64,000 nucleotides of DNA from CAVXJN01 sp963762165 (GCA_963762165.1 CAVXJN010000004.1:62001-126000); one strand, 5' to 3'. Positions 27,693 to 40,823 are shown, counted from the first letter of the stretch. Made by a program: numbers and translations. Notes: generated by a model from the letters alone, not told the origin.

Positions 27693-27830
27693 ACCGCCGC
27701 GGTCCGGCAAATCACCGCAAAGGGCGTGAAAAACTAAGATCGGGCGGAGCCGTGGGCCTTTGCCCAGCGCGTTTCATGATCCCATGCGCAAAGAGGCGGT
27801 CTCGTGTGCGTTGCTGCGATCGGCAGGCAC

Positions 27831-27859
27831 AAAAAAGCCGGTCATCGACCGGCTTTTTT
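27831..27859 (-). terminator. Bidirectional terminator between proB and rpsT
   Basis: 13-bp A/T-flanked stem: a run of A, then GCCGGTC / GACCGGC, then a run of T, with a 3-nt loop. It works as a T-tailed terminator on both strands, ending rpsT and proB transcripts. Confidence 0.85.
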
Positions 27860-27879
27860 GTCGCCGCCGCAGGTCGGAA

Positions 27880-28146
27880 TCAGCCCTGCATGGCGCGAAT
27901 GTGATGGTTCAGACGACTCTTATGGCGCGCAGCTTTGTTCTTGTGGATGAGTCCCTTGCGGGCCATCCGGTCGATCACGGGAACGGCGGTCTGGTAGGCT
28001 TGTTCCGCTGCGGCTTTGTCGCCGCTGCCGACTGCCTTGACGACTTTCTTGATGTAGGTGCGCATCATGGAACGCGCCGCCGCGTTGCGCTGGCGACCTT
28101 TTTCCGCTTGGCGGACGCGCTTTTTCGCCTGTGCCGTATTAGCCAA
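27880..28146 (-). CDS. rpsT: 30S ribosomal protein S20
   Basis: 88 aa. MANTAQAKKRVRQAEKGRQR and the late GLIHKNKAARHKSRLNHHIR are the S20 signatures. It is divergent from murJ, as in many gammaproteobacteria, and followed by a strong terminator. Confidence 0.97.
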   Translation of the reverse strand: MANTAQAKKRVRQAEKGRQRNAAARSMMRTYIKKVVKAVGSGDKAAAEQAYQTAVPVIDRMARKGLIHKNKAARHKSRLNHHIRAMQG

Positions 28147-28400
28147 AGTCCTGCTCCTGAGAATCTGATTGTCCGGGGTCTGGGGAATCCGGAAAGCTGC
28201 GTATCATGCTGGCTCAAGCGCCGCTTGTCAAGCGGGAAAGGCGCTCGCGGCTTCCGAGGTCAACAGATTTTCTCTAACTATTACCGTGGCTTGCTGTGTC
28301 CGCGCCGGTGCTCGGGTATAGTAGCGAATTTCATGGATTCGCAGCCTGTCATGACCGCAAACCGGCGTCAAATACCCTGTCCTCACGGAACCGTGCGCTT

Positions 28401-29957
28401 GTGAGCCCGCGTCTGCTGCGTTCCACGGCCACGGTCGGGGCCATGACCCTGCTGTCACGTATCCTCGGCTTTCTGCGGGATATGGTGGTGGCGCGCTATT
28501 TCGGCGCCGGCGCCGCGACCGACGCCTTCTTCGTCGCCAACCGTATTCCCAATATGTTGCGCCGGTTGTTCGCCGAGGGCGCGTTCTCGCAAGCGTTTGT
28601 ACCGGTGCTGACCGAGTACAAGAACCGCGGCGATGAGGCGGAGGTCAGGGAACTGGTGGATCGGGTAACCGGAACCCTGGGTGCGGCGTTGTTCCTGGTC
28701 ACGCTCATCGGTGTTATCGCTGCGCCGCTGCTGATACTGGCGTTCGCGCCCGGCTTTTCCGCCAAGGCTACCCAGTGGGAACTGGCCAGCAGCATGTTGC
28801 GGATCACGTTCCCGTACATTCTGTTTATATCCCTGACCGCTCTGGCGGGCGCCACCCTCAATACCTACGGCCGCTTCTGGGTGCCGGCCTTCACCCCCGT
28901 GCTGCTGAATCTCGCCATCATCTCCGGCGCGATCTGGCTGTCGCCGTTGCTGGCCGAACCCATCACCGCGCTGGCGTGGGCGATTCTGGTGGCCGGTGTC
29001 ATTCAGCTGGGTTTCCAGTTGCCGTTTCTGCGGGCACTGGGAATGATGCCCCGGCCCCGTTGGGGCTGGCACCACCCGGGCGTGCGAACCATCCTGCGGC
29101 TGATGATGCCGGCGCTGTTCGGTTCCTCGGTGGCGCAGGTGAATATATTGTTCGACACCCTGATCGCGTCGTTTCTGGTCACCGGTAGCGTCAGTTGGCT
29201 GTTTTATGCCGACCGGTTGTTGGAGTTTCCGCTCGGGGTGTTTGGTATTGCGCTGGGGACCGTCATCCTGCCGAGTCTTTCGCAGCGGCATGCGGAAAAG
29301 GATGTCGCTCAGTTCAGCAAGACGCTCGACTGGGCCATGCGCATGGTGATCGTGGTCGGTGTACCGGCGACTCTGGGATTGTTCGTGCTGTCGGCGCCCA
29401 TCCTGACGACGTTGTTCCAGTATGGCGAATTCGGCGATCATGATGCGCGCATGTCATCACTTGCCCTAACTGCGTACAGCGTTGGTTTGCTGGGGTTTTT
29501 GATGGTCAAGGTGCTGGCGCCCGGTTTCTATGCGCGGCAGAACACGCGCACTCCGGTGCGCATCGGCGTGATCGCAATGTTGTCCAACATGGGCCTGAAC
29601 CTGGCGTTAGTAGTGCCTCTGGTGCGGGCGGGCTACGAAGCGCCCCATGTGGGATTGGCCGTGGCGACGGCGATCTCCGCGTTCATCAATTCCGGCTTGT
29701 TGTGGCTCAGCTTGCGCCGGGAAAAAATCTGGCGTGCCGCTCCCGGTTGGCCTGCGTTGCTGTTGCGGGTGACGCTGGCCGCCGTCGCGATGGTCGCGGT
29801 GTTGATGTGGCTGCGCGGTTCGATGGCGCAGTGGCTGCAGTGGCATGCGTTGCAGCGCGCGCTGCATTTGGCGGGCTTGGTCGGCGCCGGAATCGCGGTG
29901 TATTTCGCGACACTCCTCGCCGTGGGGCTGCGGCCGGGGTTCTTTCATCGCCGTTGA
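28401..29957 (+). CDS. murJ: Lipid II flippase MurJ
   Basis: 518 aa from the GTG at 28401, the usual MurJ length. An earlier in-frame ATG at 28296 adds a non-conserved leader. The N terminus TVGAMTLLSRILGFLRDMVV and FFVANRIPNMLRRLFAEGAF are diagnostic. About 14 membrane segments follow. It moves lipid-linked peptidoglycan precursor across the inner membrane. The order murJ-ribF-ileS-lspA is standard. Confidence 0.95.
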   Translation: MSPRLLRSTATVGAMTLLSRILGFLRDMVVARYFGAGAATDAFFVANRIPNMLRRLFAEGAFSQAFVPVLTEYKNRGDEAEVRELVDRVTGTLGAALFLVTLIGVIAAPLLILAFAPGFSAKATQWELASSMLRITFPYILFISLTALAGATLNTYGRFWVPAFTPVLLNLAIISGAIWLSPLLAEPITALAWAILVAGVIQLGFQLPFLRALGMMPRPRWGWHHPGVRTILRLMMPALFGSSVAQVNILFDTLIASFLVTGSVSWLFYADRLLEFPLGVFGIALGTVILPSLSQRHAEKDVAQFSKTLDWAMRMVIVVGVPATLGLFVLSAPILTTLFQYGEFGDHDARMSSLALTAYSVGLLGFLMVKVLAPGFYARQNTRTPVRIGVIAMLSNMGLNLALVVPLVRAGYEAPHVGLAVATAISAFINSGLLWLSLRREKIWRAAPGWPALLLRVTLAAVAMVAVLMWLRGSMAQWLQWHALQRALHLAGLVGAGIAVYFATLLAVGLRPGFFHRR

Positions 29958-30022
29958 TGGATCGCCCTATGGGCGCGACCGCAAGTGCTTTATAATCGCG
30001 AACTTTTAGCGGCACACGATCC

Positions 30023-30952
30023 ATGGAACTCATCCGCGGCGCACACAATCTTCGTCCCAGGCACCAGGGTTGCGTGGCAACTATCGGGAATTTCGATGGC
30101 GTCCACCTCGGTCACCAGGCGGTATTGGGACAGTTGGCGCAAAAGGGTGCGGAGTCGCGGCTGCCGGCGGTGGTGATTACTTTCGAACCCCAGCCCCAGG
30201 AGTTTTTCGCACCCGACCGGGCGCCACCTCGGCTGACCCGGTTCCGGGAAAAGTTGCAGGCTTTGAACCGCTACGCGGTCGATCGGGTGTTATGCATTCG
30301 TTTTGACGAAAGCTTTTCCCATGTGTCCGCGGAAACGTTCATCGACCGCATTCTGATCGGCGGTCTGGGCGCGCGCTATTTGGTGGTGGGCGACGATTTT
30401 CATTTCGGCCACCAGCGCCGCGGCGATTTCGCCATGCTGGCAGCCGCCGGGGTGGAGCACGGTTTTCCCGTGGTCAACATGCACACCTTTCGCATCGACG
30501 GCGAGCGGGTGAGCAGTACGCGGGTGCGCGAAGCGCTGGCGAGCGGCGATTTGAGCCGCGCCGAACAATTGCTGGGCCGGCCTTATAGAATGAGCGGGCG
30601 CGTGGCCCGCGGCGACCAACGTGGGCGTACCATCGGTTTCCCTACCGCGAATCTGCACCTTCATCGGCGCAGTACGCCGCTGCAAGGTGTATATGCAGTG
30701 GAAGTCTTCGGTTTGGACCCGGAGCCATTGCCGGGTGTCGCGAATGTCGGCAATCGACCCACGGTCGATGGCACCCGCAGCCTGCTGGAAGTGCATCTGT
30801 TGGATTTTTCACAGGACATCTACGGTCGCTACGTACACGTGGATTTCCTGCAGCGCATCCGGGACGAGCGTCGATTCGATTCTTTCGAAGCGCTCAAGCA
30901 GCAGATTCTGTTGGACGCACGGGCTGCCCGCGATTATTTCGGGCGCTCGTGA
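30023..30952 (+). CDS. ribF: Bifunctional riboflavin kinase/FAD synthetase
   Basis: 309 aa. The N-terminal nucleotidyltransferase domain shows ATIGNFDGVHLGHQAVL, GDDFHFGHQRRGDF and SSTRVREALASGDL. The C-terminal kinase shows RGDQRGRTIGFPTANLHLHR and GVANVGNRPTVDG. It converts riboflavin to FMN and FAD. A TATAAT at 29991-29996 upstream may be its -10 box. Confidence 0.96.
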   Translation: MELIRGAHNLRPRHQGCVATIGNFDGVHLGHQAVLGQLAQKGAESRLPAVVITFEPQPQEFFAPDRAPPRLTRFREKLQALNRYAVDRVLCIRFDESFSHVSAETFIDRILIGGLGARYLVVGDDFHFGHQRRGDFAMLAAAGVEHGFPVVNMHTFRIDGERVSSTRVREALASGDLSRAEQLLGRPYRMSGRVARGDQRGRTIGFPTANLHLHRRSTPLQGVYAVEVFGLDPEPLPGVANVGNRPTVDGTRSLLEVHLLDFSQDIYGRYVHVDFLQRIRDERRFDSFEALKQQILLDARAARDYFGRS

Positions 30953-31052
30953 GTGATTTCGCGGCGCCGGCGCGCGCGACTCGAATACGATTGTTGTTCC
31001 GCGGTGCCCGGGTGCCGGGGAGCAATCCCGATTGCAGACTACCAAGCGTGAG

Positions 31053-33902
<2,850 letters not shown>

Positions 33903-33936
33903 TGGTTCCGAGGGCGAAAGTCTGGAGATTGATCGC

Positions 33937-34410
33937 GTGCTGAAATGGTTGTGGCTGTCTGTGCTGGTGATCGGGCTGGACCAGTTTACGAAAGTCCTGG
34001 CGGAAACGATGCTGACGTATCGCGACCCGGTGGCGATCGTGCCGTTTTTCAATCTCATGCTGTCTTACAATCCGGGAGCTGCGTTCAGTTTTTTGAGCGA
34101 CGCGGGCGGTTGGCAGCGCTGGTTTTTCGTGGTCTTGGCCTTGGTCGTCACGACCGTCATCACGGTTTGGATGTACCGACTGCCGCCAGGCCAGCGCTGG
34201 ACCGCTGCGGCACTGGCACTGGTTGTGGGCGGCGCTTTGGGCAATGTGATCGACCGCTTGGTATACGGCCACGTGATCGATTTCCTGGATGTCTATGTCG
34301 GTCACTGGCATTGGCCGACGTTCAATGTCGCGGATTCGGCGATCACCGTGGGCGTTGCGGTCTTGATTATCGACGGCTTGTTCGGCAACGGCCGCACCGC
34401 CAAACCGTGA
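33937..34410 (+). CDS. lspA: Prolipoprotein signal peptidase II
   Basis: 157 aa from a GTG start 34 bp after ileS. Four membrane segments. The catalytic Asp pair is in GGALGNVIDRLVYG and FNVADSAITVG. It cleaves lipoprotein signal peptides and is essential for envelope biogenesis. Confidence 0.95.
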   Translation: MLKWLWLSVLVIGLDQFTKVLAETMLTYRDPVAIVPFFNLMLSYNPGAAFSFLSDAGGWQRWFFVVLALVVTTVITVWMYRLPPGQRWTAAALALVVGGALGNVIDRLVYGHVIDFLDVYVGHWHWPTFNVADSAITVGVAVLIIDGLFGNGRTAKP

Positions 34411-34673
34411 ATTGGCGTCAGCATTCATAGGGCACGAGGCGCCGCGTTGCGTGGCCAGGAACGATACCGGATCTGCGCGCCCCGTTGCTGCAATACAGGG
34501 TAACGGGTTGGGTGCAGATTGCGTCAATGCCCCTAGGGTCTGGACCGGGCAGTAGACCGCTCGACCGCGTAACGGCGCTCCACCGGACTTATCGATTGGC
34601 AGGTGAGATATTTTCGATTCCATGAGGCACGCTGTGCGCGCCACGACGATCGACCCGGTAATTTGGAACCGCA

Positions 34674-35141
34674 ATGGCAGATAATCAAACGTCGATTCAA
34701 CCGGGCAGCCGCGTACGACTGCGATTTTCGCTGCGTCTGGAAGACGGCACCGAGGTGGATAGCACCGGCGATGGCGACGACCTGGAGTTCGTCATGGGCG
34801 ATGGCTCTCTGAGCAGCGGGCTGGAGATGGCGCTGCTCGGTATGGCGCCCGGTGACCACGAAACCGTTCGCATCGGCCCGGAGCTGTCGGGTTTCGGCGA
34901 GCGCGCCGACGAAGCCGTGCAGACGCTGCCCCGCAGTGATTTCCCGGAGGGTATGGAATTGGCGCCGGGCCTGTTGATTGCTTTCGAGACACCTGCCGGC
35001 GACGAAGTCCCCGGCGCCATACGTGCCGTGGACACCGACTCGATCACAGTCGACCTGAATCATCCTCTCGCCGGTCACGAACTTACTTTCGAAGTGGAAA
35101 TACGGGAAGTACAGCCTCCGGCGGATGGACAGGGCGAATAG
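34674..35141 (+). CDS. fkpB: FKBP-type peptidyl-prolyl isomerase (SlpA type)
   Basis: 155 aa. The FKBP core (VRLRFSLRLEDGTEVDSTGD, FVMGDGSLSSGLEMALLGM) is followed by the insert-in-flap domain of SlyD/SlpA-type enzymes. The His-rich tail of SlyD is absent. Its position between lspA and ispH is the conserved fkpB locus. The 263 bp before it contains no further gene that I can see. Confidence 0.92.
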   Translation: MADNQTSIQPGSRVRLRFSLRLEDGTEVDSTGDGDDLEFVMGDGSLSSGLEMALLGMAPGDHETVRIGPELSGFGERADEAVQTLPRSDFPEGMELAPGLLIAFETPAGDEVPGAIRAVDTDSITVDLNHPLAGHELTFEVEIREVQPPADGQGE

Positions 35142-35189
35142 AATTCGCCAACATTCCTTACACGTACTTCGCAGATCAGGAATCATTGC

Positions 35190-36131
35190 ATGCAGGTTTT
35201 GCTCGCCAATCCCCGCGGGTTTTGCGCCGGCGTCGACCGCGCCATCGAGATCGTGGAGCGGGCGCTGGAGATATTCGGTGCACCGATCTACGTGCGTCAC
35301 GAAGTGGTACACAACACCTTCGTGGTGGATCGACTGCGCCGCTTGGGCGCGGTATTCGTCGATGAGCTCGATGAGGTGCCGGAAGACGCCACGGTGATCT
35401 TCAGCGCTCACGGCGTTTCGCAGGCCGTGCAGGAGGAAGCGCGGCAGCGGGGGTTGAAGGTATTCGATGCCACCTGCCCGCTGGTGACCAAGGTGCATCT
35501 CGAAGTCGCCCGTTACGCTCGGGAAGGCCGCGAGGCCGTGCTAATCGGGCATGCGGGACATCCTGAAGTCGAAGGCACCATGGGGCAGTATCGAAGCGAG
35601 CGCGGCGGGATCTATCTGGTCGAAAGCGTTGCTGACGTCGACAGCCTGCAGGTGAAAGCGCCCGAACGCCTGGCATTCGTCACGCAAACGACTTTATCGA
35701 TGGACGACACTGCGCGGGTCATCGACGCCCTGCGAGAGCGGTTTCCCGAGATTGAAGGCCCCAAGAAAAACGACATCTGTTACGCCACTCAAAACCGCCA
35801 GGACGCGGTCAAAGAACTCGCCCGACATTGCGACGCCGTGCTGGTGGTGGGGTCCACGACCAGTTCCAACTCCAATCGTTTGCGGGAACTTGCCGAACAG
35901 CAGGGCGTGCCTGCGCATTTAATCGACGGTGCCGACCACATTCAGGATGAATGGCTCACAGGACGGGCACGAATCGGCGTGACCGCCGGCGCATCAGCAC
36001 CGGAAGTCCTGGTGGAGCAGGTGGTCGCTGCATTACAAGCGCGCGGCGCGTCCGTGGTGACTGAGCACGCAGGTCGCCCGGAGAATGTCACGTTTTCGTT
36101 GCCCAAGGCTTTGCAACGGGCGTTGGGTTGA
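35190..36131 (+). CDS. ispH: 4-hydroxy-3-methylbut-2-enyl diphosphate reductase
   Basis: 313 aa. The three Fe-S cysteines lie in NPRGFCAGVDRAIE, FDATCPLVTKVH and DICYATQNRQDAV. Substrate motifs TQTTLS and STTSSNSNRL are present. It performs the last step of the non-mevalonate isoprenoid pathway, feeding ispB. Convergent with pilE. Confidence 0.97.
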   Translation: MQVLLANPRGFCAGVDRAIEIVERALEIFGAPIYVRHEVVHNTFVVDRLRRLGAVFVDELDEVPEDATVIFSAHGVSQAVQEEARQRGLKVFDATCPLVTKVHLEVARYAREGREAVLIGHAGHPEVEGTMGQYRSERGGIYLVESVADVDSLQVKAPERLAFVTQTTLSMDDTARVIDALRERFPEIEGPKKNDICYATQNRQDAVKELARHCDAVLVVGSTTSSNSNRLRELAEQQGVPAHLIDGADHIQDEWLTGRARIGVTAGASAPEVLVEQVVAALQARGASVVTEHAGRPENVTFSLPKALQRALG

Positions 36132-36143
36132 TCCCTGTGCCCG

Positions 36144-36584
36144 TTACCAGCAGCCGGTGCTGGCGGCGCCGCTGGAATCGGTCGAGGTTTTCGCCCCGGT
36201 CTGCGTGATTGAGAACGTTTTGCAGTTCGTGTCGTTGAGCTGGTCACCGGTCGCGGTGGCGGTAATTTTAAAACAATATTTGCCGCCGGTGCCGCAGCTA
36301 CTGGGTGATGTTGGGTTGGTCATCGCGATTCCATAGTACCCATTCTCGGTCGTGGTCGGCGCGACATCGCTCTGCGTCAAGGAATATTGACTGTTCTCAG
36401 TGAACCAACGTTCCTGGGCCGCCGCAGCGGTAGTCAATGCGCTCTTCGCGTCGGCGCGGCGGGTTTTGCGAACCTGCGATTGATAGGACGGATAGGCGAT
36501 CATGGCCAGGATCGCGATGATCACCACCACGATCATGACTTCGATCAGCGTGAATCCCCGTTGATTGTTTGCCAGTTTATTCAC
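36144..36584 (-). CDS. pilE: Type IV minor pilin PilE
   Basis: 146 aa from a GTG at 36584 with a GAGGT site. The prepilin cleavage motif G/FTLIEVMIVVVIIAILAM is preceded by a short basic leader. A pilin-type C-terminal domain carries three Cys. It is the last gene of the minor-pilin operon, in the same position next to ispH as in Pseudomonas. Confidence 0.9.
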   Translation of the reverse strand: MNKLANNQRGFTLIEVMIVVVIIAILAMIAYPSYQSQVRKTRRADAKSALTTAAAAQERWFTENSQYSLTQSDVAPTTTENGYYGIAMTNPTSPSSCGTGGKYCFKITATATGDQLNDTNCKTFSITQTGAKTSTDSSGAASTGCW

Positions 36585-36607
36585 GTCGTTACCTCGTCTT
36601 TGCACCG

Positions 36608-39600
36608 TTACTGCAATTCCAGCTCACGCCAGGACTGACGGCCGCCGGTCACGCCTTCCAGAGTTAACGTGCCCTCATTAATGCCGCCGGTCGATCCGGA
36701 TAACAAAACCCCAGCGTTACCCCCGCCGCCAGTGCTCCCGCTGCTATTGAATAGTGCGGTTCCTCCGTTACCGGAGCTGGATTGGCCGGAACCGCGGTGA
36801 ATCAAGGGAGTGGAGGTCAGACCTAACCCCAGGTCGACTGTTCTGACCGCGGCGTACGCACCGGCGGCGTTTACCACGGTACTCGTGCCGATCGCCGCGT
36901 ACGGAGATCCCGTGCCGGTGAGGTAATTCACCGCCCAAAACGCGCTGGTACCTTCCGGACTACAGGAGTCGGAACTTGGCGTATAACTGGTGAACAGCAG
37001 GTTCTTTGCAATACGCGCCGGCGAGCTCAAGCTTCGTTCGCTGGCTGTTATGGGCGTTGCCGCGTTACCGGGTGCGAAATCGAGCTTCCACCCGCCTCTG
37101 TCCACGATGTCCGCTTTAAGATCTGTGAAACTAGCGATCGCCGTTCCAGACAACGTGGTCAACGTGGTCGGGCTGATGCTGCTGTCGGTGTATACATCGA
37201 TGTTGGTTGTATCGCGCAGGTTCGACAGTGTGACGGCCGCCCAGGTGCGATCCCCGAATGCGTCGACCGGCTCCATCACTCCGTAGAACGATTGCTGTTG
37301 TGTGGTCAAGTTGTCAGCAGTCACGAACAACCGGCCGGTGCCGGCGAATACCCAGTTGCGTCCGGTCGGATCGCTCGCGAACGTGGGTGCCGACACGAAC
37401 GGTTGACTCGGTGTGAGAAGGTCGCCTACACCCGCGCCGGACCAGGGCGAGCCGCCCGAGGCCGCAGTGGTGGTATCGAGATTGAAGCGCATCAGACGCC
37501 CGGTTTCGGTCGGAGGTGACGACGACGTCAGCCCGACCGTACCGAAATAAACTCCGTCGTCTAGGAAGTCGGTGTTCCAGTCGGCGGTGGACATATCACC
37601 GACAAATGAGTTGCTGATGCCGAGATCGTAGGGGCCGTAGCCGCTGACTATGCCGCGGCTGCCCACGTCCAATTGGTACGCATAAACCTTTGCGGTTTGG
37701 GTGCTGGTGGCGCTACTTAGGGTATCTGGACCGGAGCCGAAGACCAGATACCAATGGTTCACGCTAGGCGAAGCCCAGCTGCCACTAGAACTCGGAGCGC
37801 GCTCTTTGACCACGGTCGGTTTGCTCGTCGTAAAGCCAAGGCTTGAATCGCTGATTTCCGCAATAAGCGTCGGCGCAACTTCCGGATTGGTGATATCCAT
37901 CACCACGTAGGACGAACGCAGCGTTTGGTCCGTTCCAGGCACCACCGCACCATCGCCATCCGAGTCCACGGTGAACGGGCCGCCGCCAAAGCGCATCCCT
38001 ACAACCAACACGGTGCCCCACCCGCCAGGATGGTCGGTATCCGCAGTGAAGATATTCGCATCGAACACCAACGGTGCACCGTCTACATAGTAAACGTGCT
38101 GGTAGTTGGGGTCCGTCAGCCATTGCAAATGCGGTAGCAACGCCTGCGGGACGTAGCCCCATAATTCGGCGCCCAACGGATGTGCGGTTTCAGTGCCGTT
38201 GGTGGTGAGGAACCGCTTGTTGACGTTATCCCAGAAGCCGCCGTTGAAGGCGTGCAACATGCCGTCATTGGCACCTACATATGTGACCTGACGCCGGTCT
38301 TTATAATGATTGCGGAAAGTGGTGTAGGTGTAATCGCCATTGAGCAGGTCGTATCCATCGTTCGGAATACCGACCACGACAGGAGTGGAGTGCACGATGT
38401 CGCCCAGACGCAGAACCTCGTTTATACCGTCGCCGTCATAATCGATGCTACGTGAACGGAATCCGGTGATGCCTTCCTTACCGCGCACGAAGTCCACTAT
38501 ATTCTGTGCCGCGCTTGATGTATTAACGCCCAAATACTGGTACTCGCTGGCCAAGGCGGATGCGGTGAAGTCCAACACCTCACTCGAATCCACAGCGCCG
38601 ATGGTGCCGCTTCCGGGAGAGGTGCTGGTGTCGTCGATCCACGTGAAGATGTAACGGCTTGCGGCTGTGTTCGACACTGCCGTGCCGTATGCACGTTGAT
38701 TGACAATGGTGCTGTTGTCCAGTCCGGCCAGCGCGTCGCGCGCATCCCAAATCGGTATGAGATCGTCAAGTTCGGCCTGAGATGAGAACGTAACGCTGGT
38801 GGGCGTCGACGCGGAACCGCTCGTATAGCGATTCAGCATAGTGCGGCCCAGGGTCGAATCGTACTTGAGGCTGATGATCTTATCGGTCGCGTAATTGTCC
38901 AACTGGTGATTGCCGTTGCTGTCCTCACGCAAATAACCATAGGAGTCGACAAATACGGCATGCAGCAGCCCGGTCCAGCTGACGGTACTGCTCACGCCGG
39001 TGGTGGCATTGTTGCGGGTAAGCTCCGGATTGTAGAGCGCCTGGTATAGTGCGCCTTCGCCGGCATTATTGTTGGATACAACTGCGGCATTACTGGCTGA
39101 CGATGTGCGGGCCATGATGTTCTGGAAAATGGAGCCCAGCGCCGCATTCAATGTAGCCGTGTTCGTGGCGTAATAGGCCTGTGTGGTGCCTCCGGCAGCC
39201 GCAATCTGATCCAGCAGAGTTTGGTTCACAGTGGAGGGAAGTGCAAAACCCACCACGTATACTTTGATTCCATTGCCAGCAAGAGTCGCCGCCTTGGCGG
39301 CTACGTCGTTAATGCCGGCCTGGGTGGTCGAGTAGGCATTTCCGGTATCGTCGGTGGATGGCAAGCCATCGGTCACGAGCACCACGTAGTCCGCGGACCC
39401 GCAAGAATTGGTCGGAACTGCCGACGCAGGTCCGCCCTCTGACCCGGCAAGCGTTCCGCCCGTGAAATAAGTGTTTGCGGTTTCCAAGGTGCCTGCTAGT
39501 GGCGTCAAGCCGGCATTTTGCAGCGGATAGTTGGCGTCCGTCGGTTTGTTGGAACTGAATTGGGACGTACCCAGTTTGGTATTGAGCTTAGCCGTCTGCG

Positions 39601-40483
39601 TCGCATCCAGGTCGGCAATTGGGATATGCAGGTAGCCTTTCCCCGGCGAAGTATTTACGAACCAAGTATCGCCCACGTATTTCCAGGCCATGAAGCGACC
39701 GAAGTCGAGGATGCTCTGGGCGTAGTCGCTGTCAGTAGGAAAAAACGTATAGCTGGCGTAATAACTGCTCCAGCCCTCCGTGGATTCATCGCTTGAGCTG
39801 GTACTGGCGGGCAGTGTGTCGCTCGCGCCAGTCTTGGCACTGAAACAGCGGTAACTGTCCCATGGGCCACCGCCGCTCGGATTACCCGAAGGCGCTGCAA
39901 CCTCGCTACCGTTATCGAAATCGGCCGTCGTTGAATAGCAATAGGCGGTTCCCTGGTTGGTGTTCGAATAAAAGGGAAGTGCGACATTGTAATACACGTA
40001 CTCCCCGGCAGGTGATGGCTTTGGTTCCCGGTACCGCTTTGTCGTCGCGTCCCTTGCGCCCGTGAACGTGCTGTCGTAGGAGGTCGAATCGAAGCTTACG
40101 TCATAAAACGAATTATGTAATTTGTAGGCGCTCATAGTATCTTGCTGATACGCCATGAGCCCCATACGAATCTTGCCGTTGAACGTCGAGATCAAGCTCT
40201 TCACCGCGCTTCGAGCGACCTCGGATTTGCTGCTGACCTTGTCGCTGCCCACGGCCTGCCCGGCGGCGTTTTCGTCCATGCTGTTGGAATTGTCGAGAAC
40301 CACCAGTACGTTGGGTTTGTCGCCAGCGGCGGACAGCAGCGGCGGGGTCGCCGCATAGTCGCTCAACAAGCCGTCCGCCACCGCCGGCGCCGGCAACGAG
40401 CAGAGCACGATCGTGCCGAATGCCGCGCTGTAGAGTGCCGTAGCAGTGATTTTTTTGAGCACAGCTTTCAGCATGAGGCGCAT
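36608..40483 (-). CDS. pilY1: Type IV pilus tip protein PilY1
   Basis: 1291 aa with a signal peptide (about 1-36). An N-terminal von Willebrand A-like domain has a MIDAS-type DxSxS in VLDNSNSMD (Asp64, Ser66, Ser68). The C-terminal half is the PilY1 beta-propeller, recognisable by RLGDIVHSTPVVVG, YVGANDGMLHAFNGG and Asp-rich loops (DYDGDG, DSDGDG) that may bind calcium. PilY1 sits at the pilus tip and acts in adhesion, twitching and surface sensing. It belongs to the fimT-pilE operon. Confidence 0.94.
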   Translation of the reverse strand: MRLMLKAVLKKITATALYSAAFGTIVLCSLPAPAVADGLLSDYAATPPLLSAAGDKPNVLVVLDNSNSMDENAAGQAVGSDKVSSKSEVARSAVKSLISTFNGKIRMGLMAYQQDTMSAYKLHNSFYDVSFDSTSYDSTFTGARDATTKRYREPKPSPAGEYVYYNVALPFYSNTNQGTAYCYSTTADFDNGSEVAAPSGNPSGGGPWDSYRCFSAKTGASDTLPASTSSSDESTEGWSSYYASYTFFPTDSDYAQSILDFGRFMAWKYVGDTWFVNTSPGKGYLHIPIADLDATQTAKLNTKLGTSQFSSNKPTDANYPLQNAGLTPLAGTLETANTYFTGGTLAGSEGGPASAVPTNSCGSADYVVLVTDGLPSTDDTGNAYSTTQAGINDVAAKAATLAGNGIKVYVVGFALPSTVNQTLLDQIAAAGGTTQAYYATNTATLNAALGSIFQNIMARTSSASNAAVVSNNNAGEGALYQALYNPELTRNNATTGVSSTVSWTGLLHAVFVDSYGYLREDSNGNHQLDNYATDKIISLKYDSTLGRTMLNRYTSGSASTPTSVTFSSQAELDDLIPIWDARDALAGLDNSTIVNQRAYGTAVSNTAASRYIFTWIDDTSTSPGSGTIGAVDSSEVLDFTASALASEYQYLGVNTSSAAQNIVDFVRGKEGITGFRSRSIDYDGDGINEVLRLGDIVHSTPVVVGIPNDGYDLLNGDYTYTTFRNHYKDRRQVTYVGANDGMLHAFNGGFWDNVNKRFLTTNGTETAHPLGAELWGYVPQALLPHLQWLTDPNYQHVYYVDGAPLVFDANIFTADTDHPGGWGTVLVVGMRFGGGPFTVDSDGDGAVVPGTDQTLRSSYVVMDITNPEVAPTLIAEISDSSLGFTTSKPTVVKERAPSSSGSWASPSVNHWYLVFGSGPDTLSSATSTQTAKVYAYQLDVGSRGIVSGYGPYDLGISNSFVGDMSTADWNTDFLDDGVYFGTVGLTSSSPPTETGRLMRFNLDTTTAASGGSPWSGAGVGDLLTPSQPFVSAPTFASDPTGRNWVFAGTGRLFVTADNLTTQQQSFYGVMEPVDAFGDRTWAAVTLSNLRDTTNIDVYTDSSISPTTLTTLSGTAIASFTDLKADIVDRGGWKLDFAPGNAATPITASERSLSSPARIAKNLLFTSYTPSSDSCSPEGTSAFWAVNYLTGTGSPYAAIGTSTVVNAAGAYAAVRTVDLGLGLTSTPLIHRGSGQSSSGNGGTALFNSSGSTGGGGNAGVLLSGSTGGINEGTLTLEGVTGGRQSWRELELQ

Positions 40484-40508
40484 GGGGTATCTCCAATTCC
40501 GGTGTCAA

Positions 40509-40823
40509 TCAATAAATCGTCACACGGCGCAAATGCTCGCCGTAAAACGTCAGGTCCACTTTCGCTCGGTTCTTCACATCGCCATTAGTACGTTCTTGGT
40601 AACTGCGACGGTCATCCACGGTGACGTTTTCCAAAGTAAAAGAACCTGCCGTGGTGACGATCTGCTCGGCATTAAGTGAAATCAATTCGGCGCTTATATG
40701 TCGTTCATTGGTGCTCAACGACGGTGCTTGTTGGCCGGTGGCTTGCATGGCAGCCGCTCCGGCACACATCCCAAGCGCGGTGAAGCCAATAACCAGCGAA
40801 GCAAAGATTTTGTTCCTGTTCAT
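40509..40823 (-). CDS. Small exported protein in pilus operon (PilY2-like position)
   Basis: 104 aa from the ATG at 40823. The signal peptide (SLVIGFTALGMCAGAAAMQ) precedes a short beta-rich domain (TAGSFTLENVTVDDRR, DLTFYGEHLRRVTIY). It lies between pilX and pilY1. Pseudomonas has a small PilY2 near pilY1 but on the other side, so orthology is uncertain. Probably periplasmic and pilus-related. Confidence 0.7.
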   Translation of the reverse strand: MNRNKIFASLVIGFTALGMCAGAAAMQATGQQAPSLSTNERHISAELISLNAEQIVTTAGSFTLENVTVDDRRSYQERTNGDVKNRAKVDLTFYGEHLRRVTIY

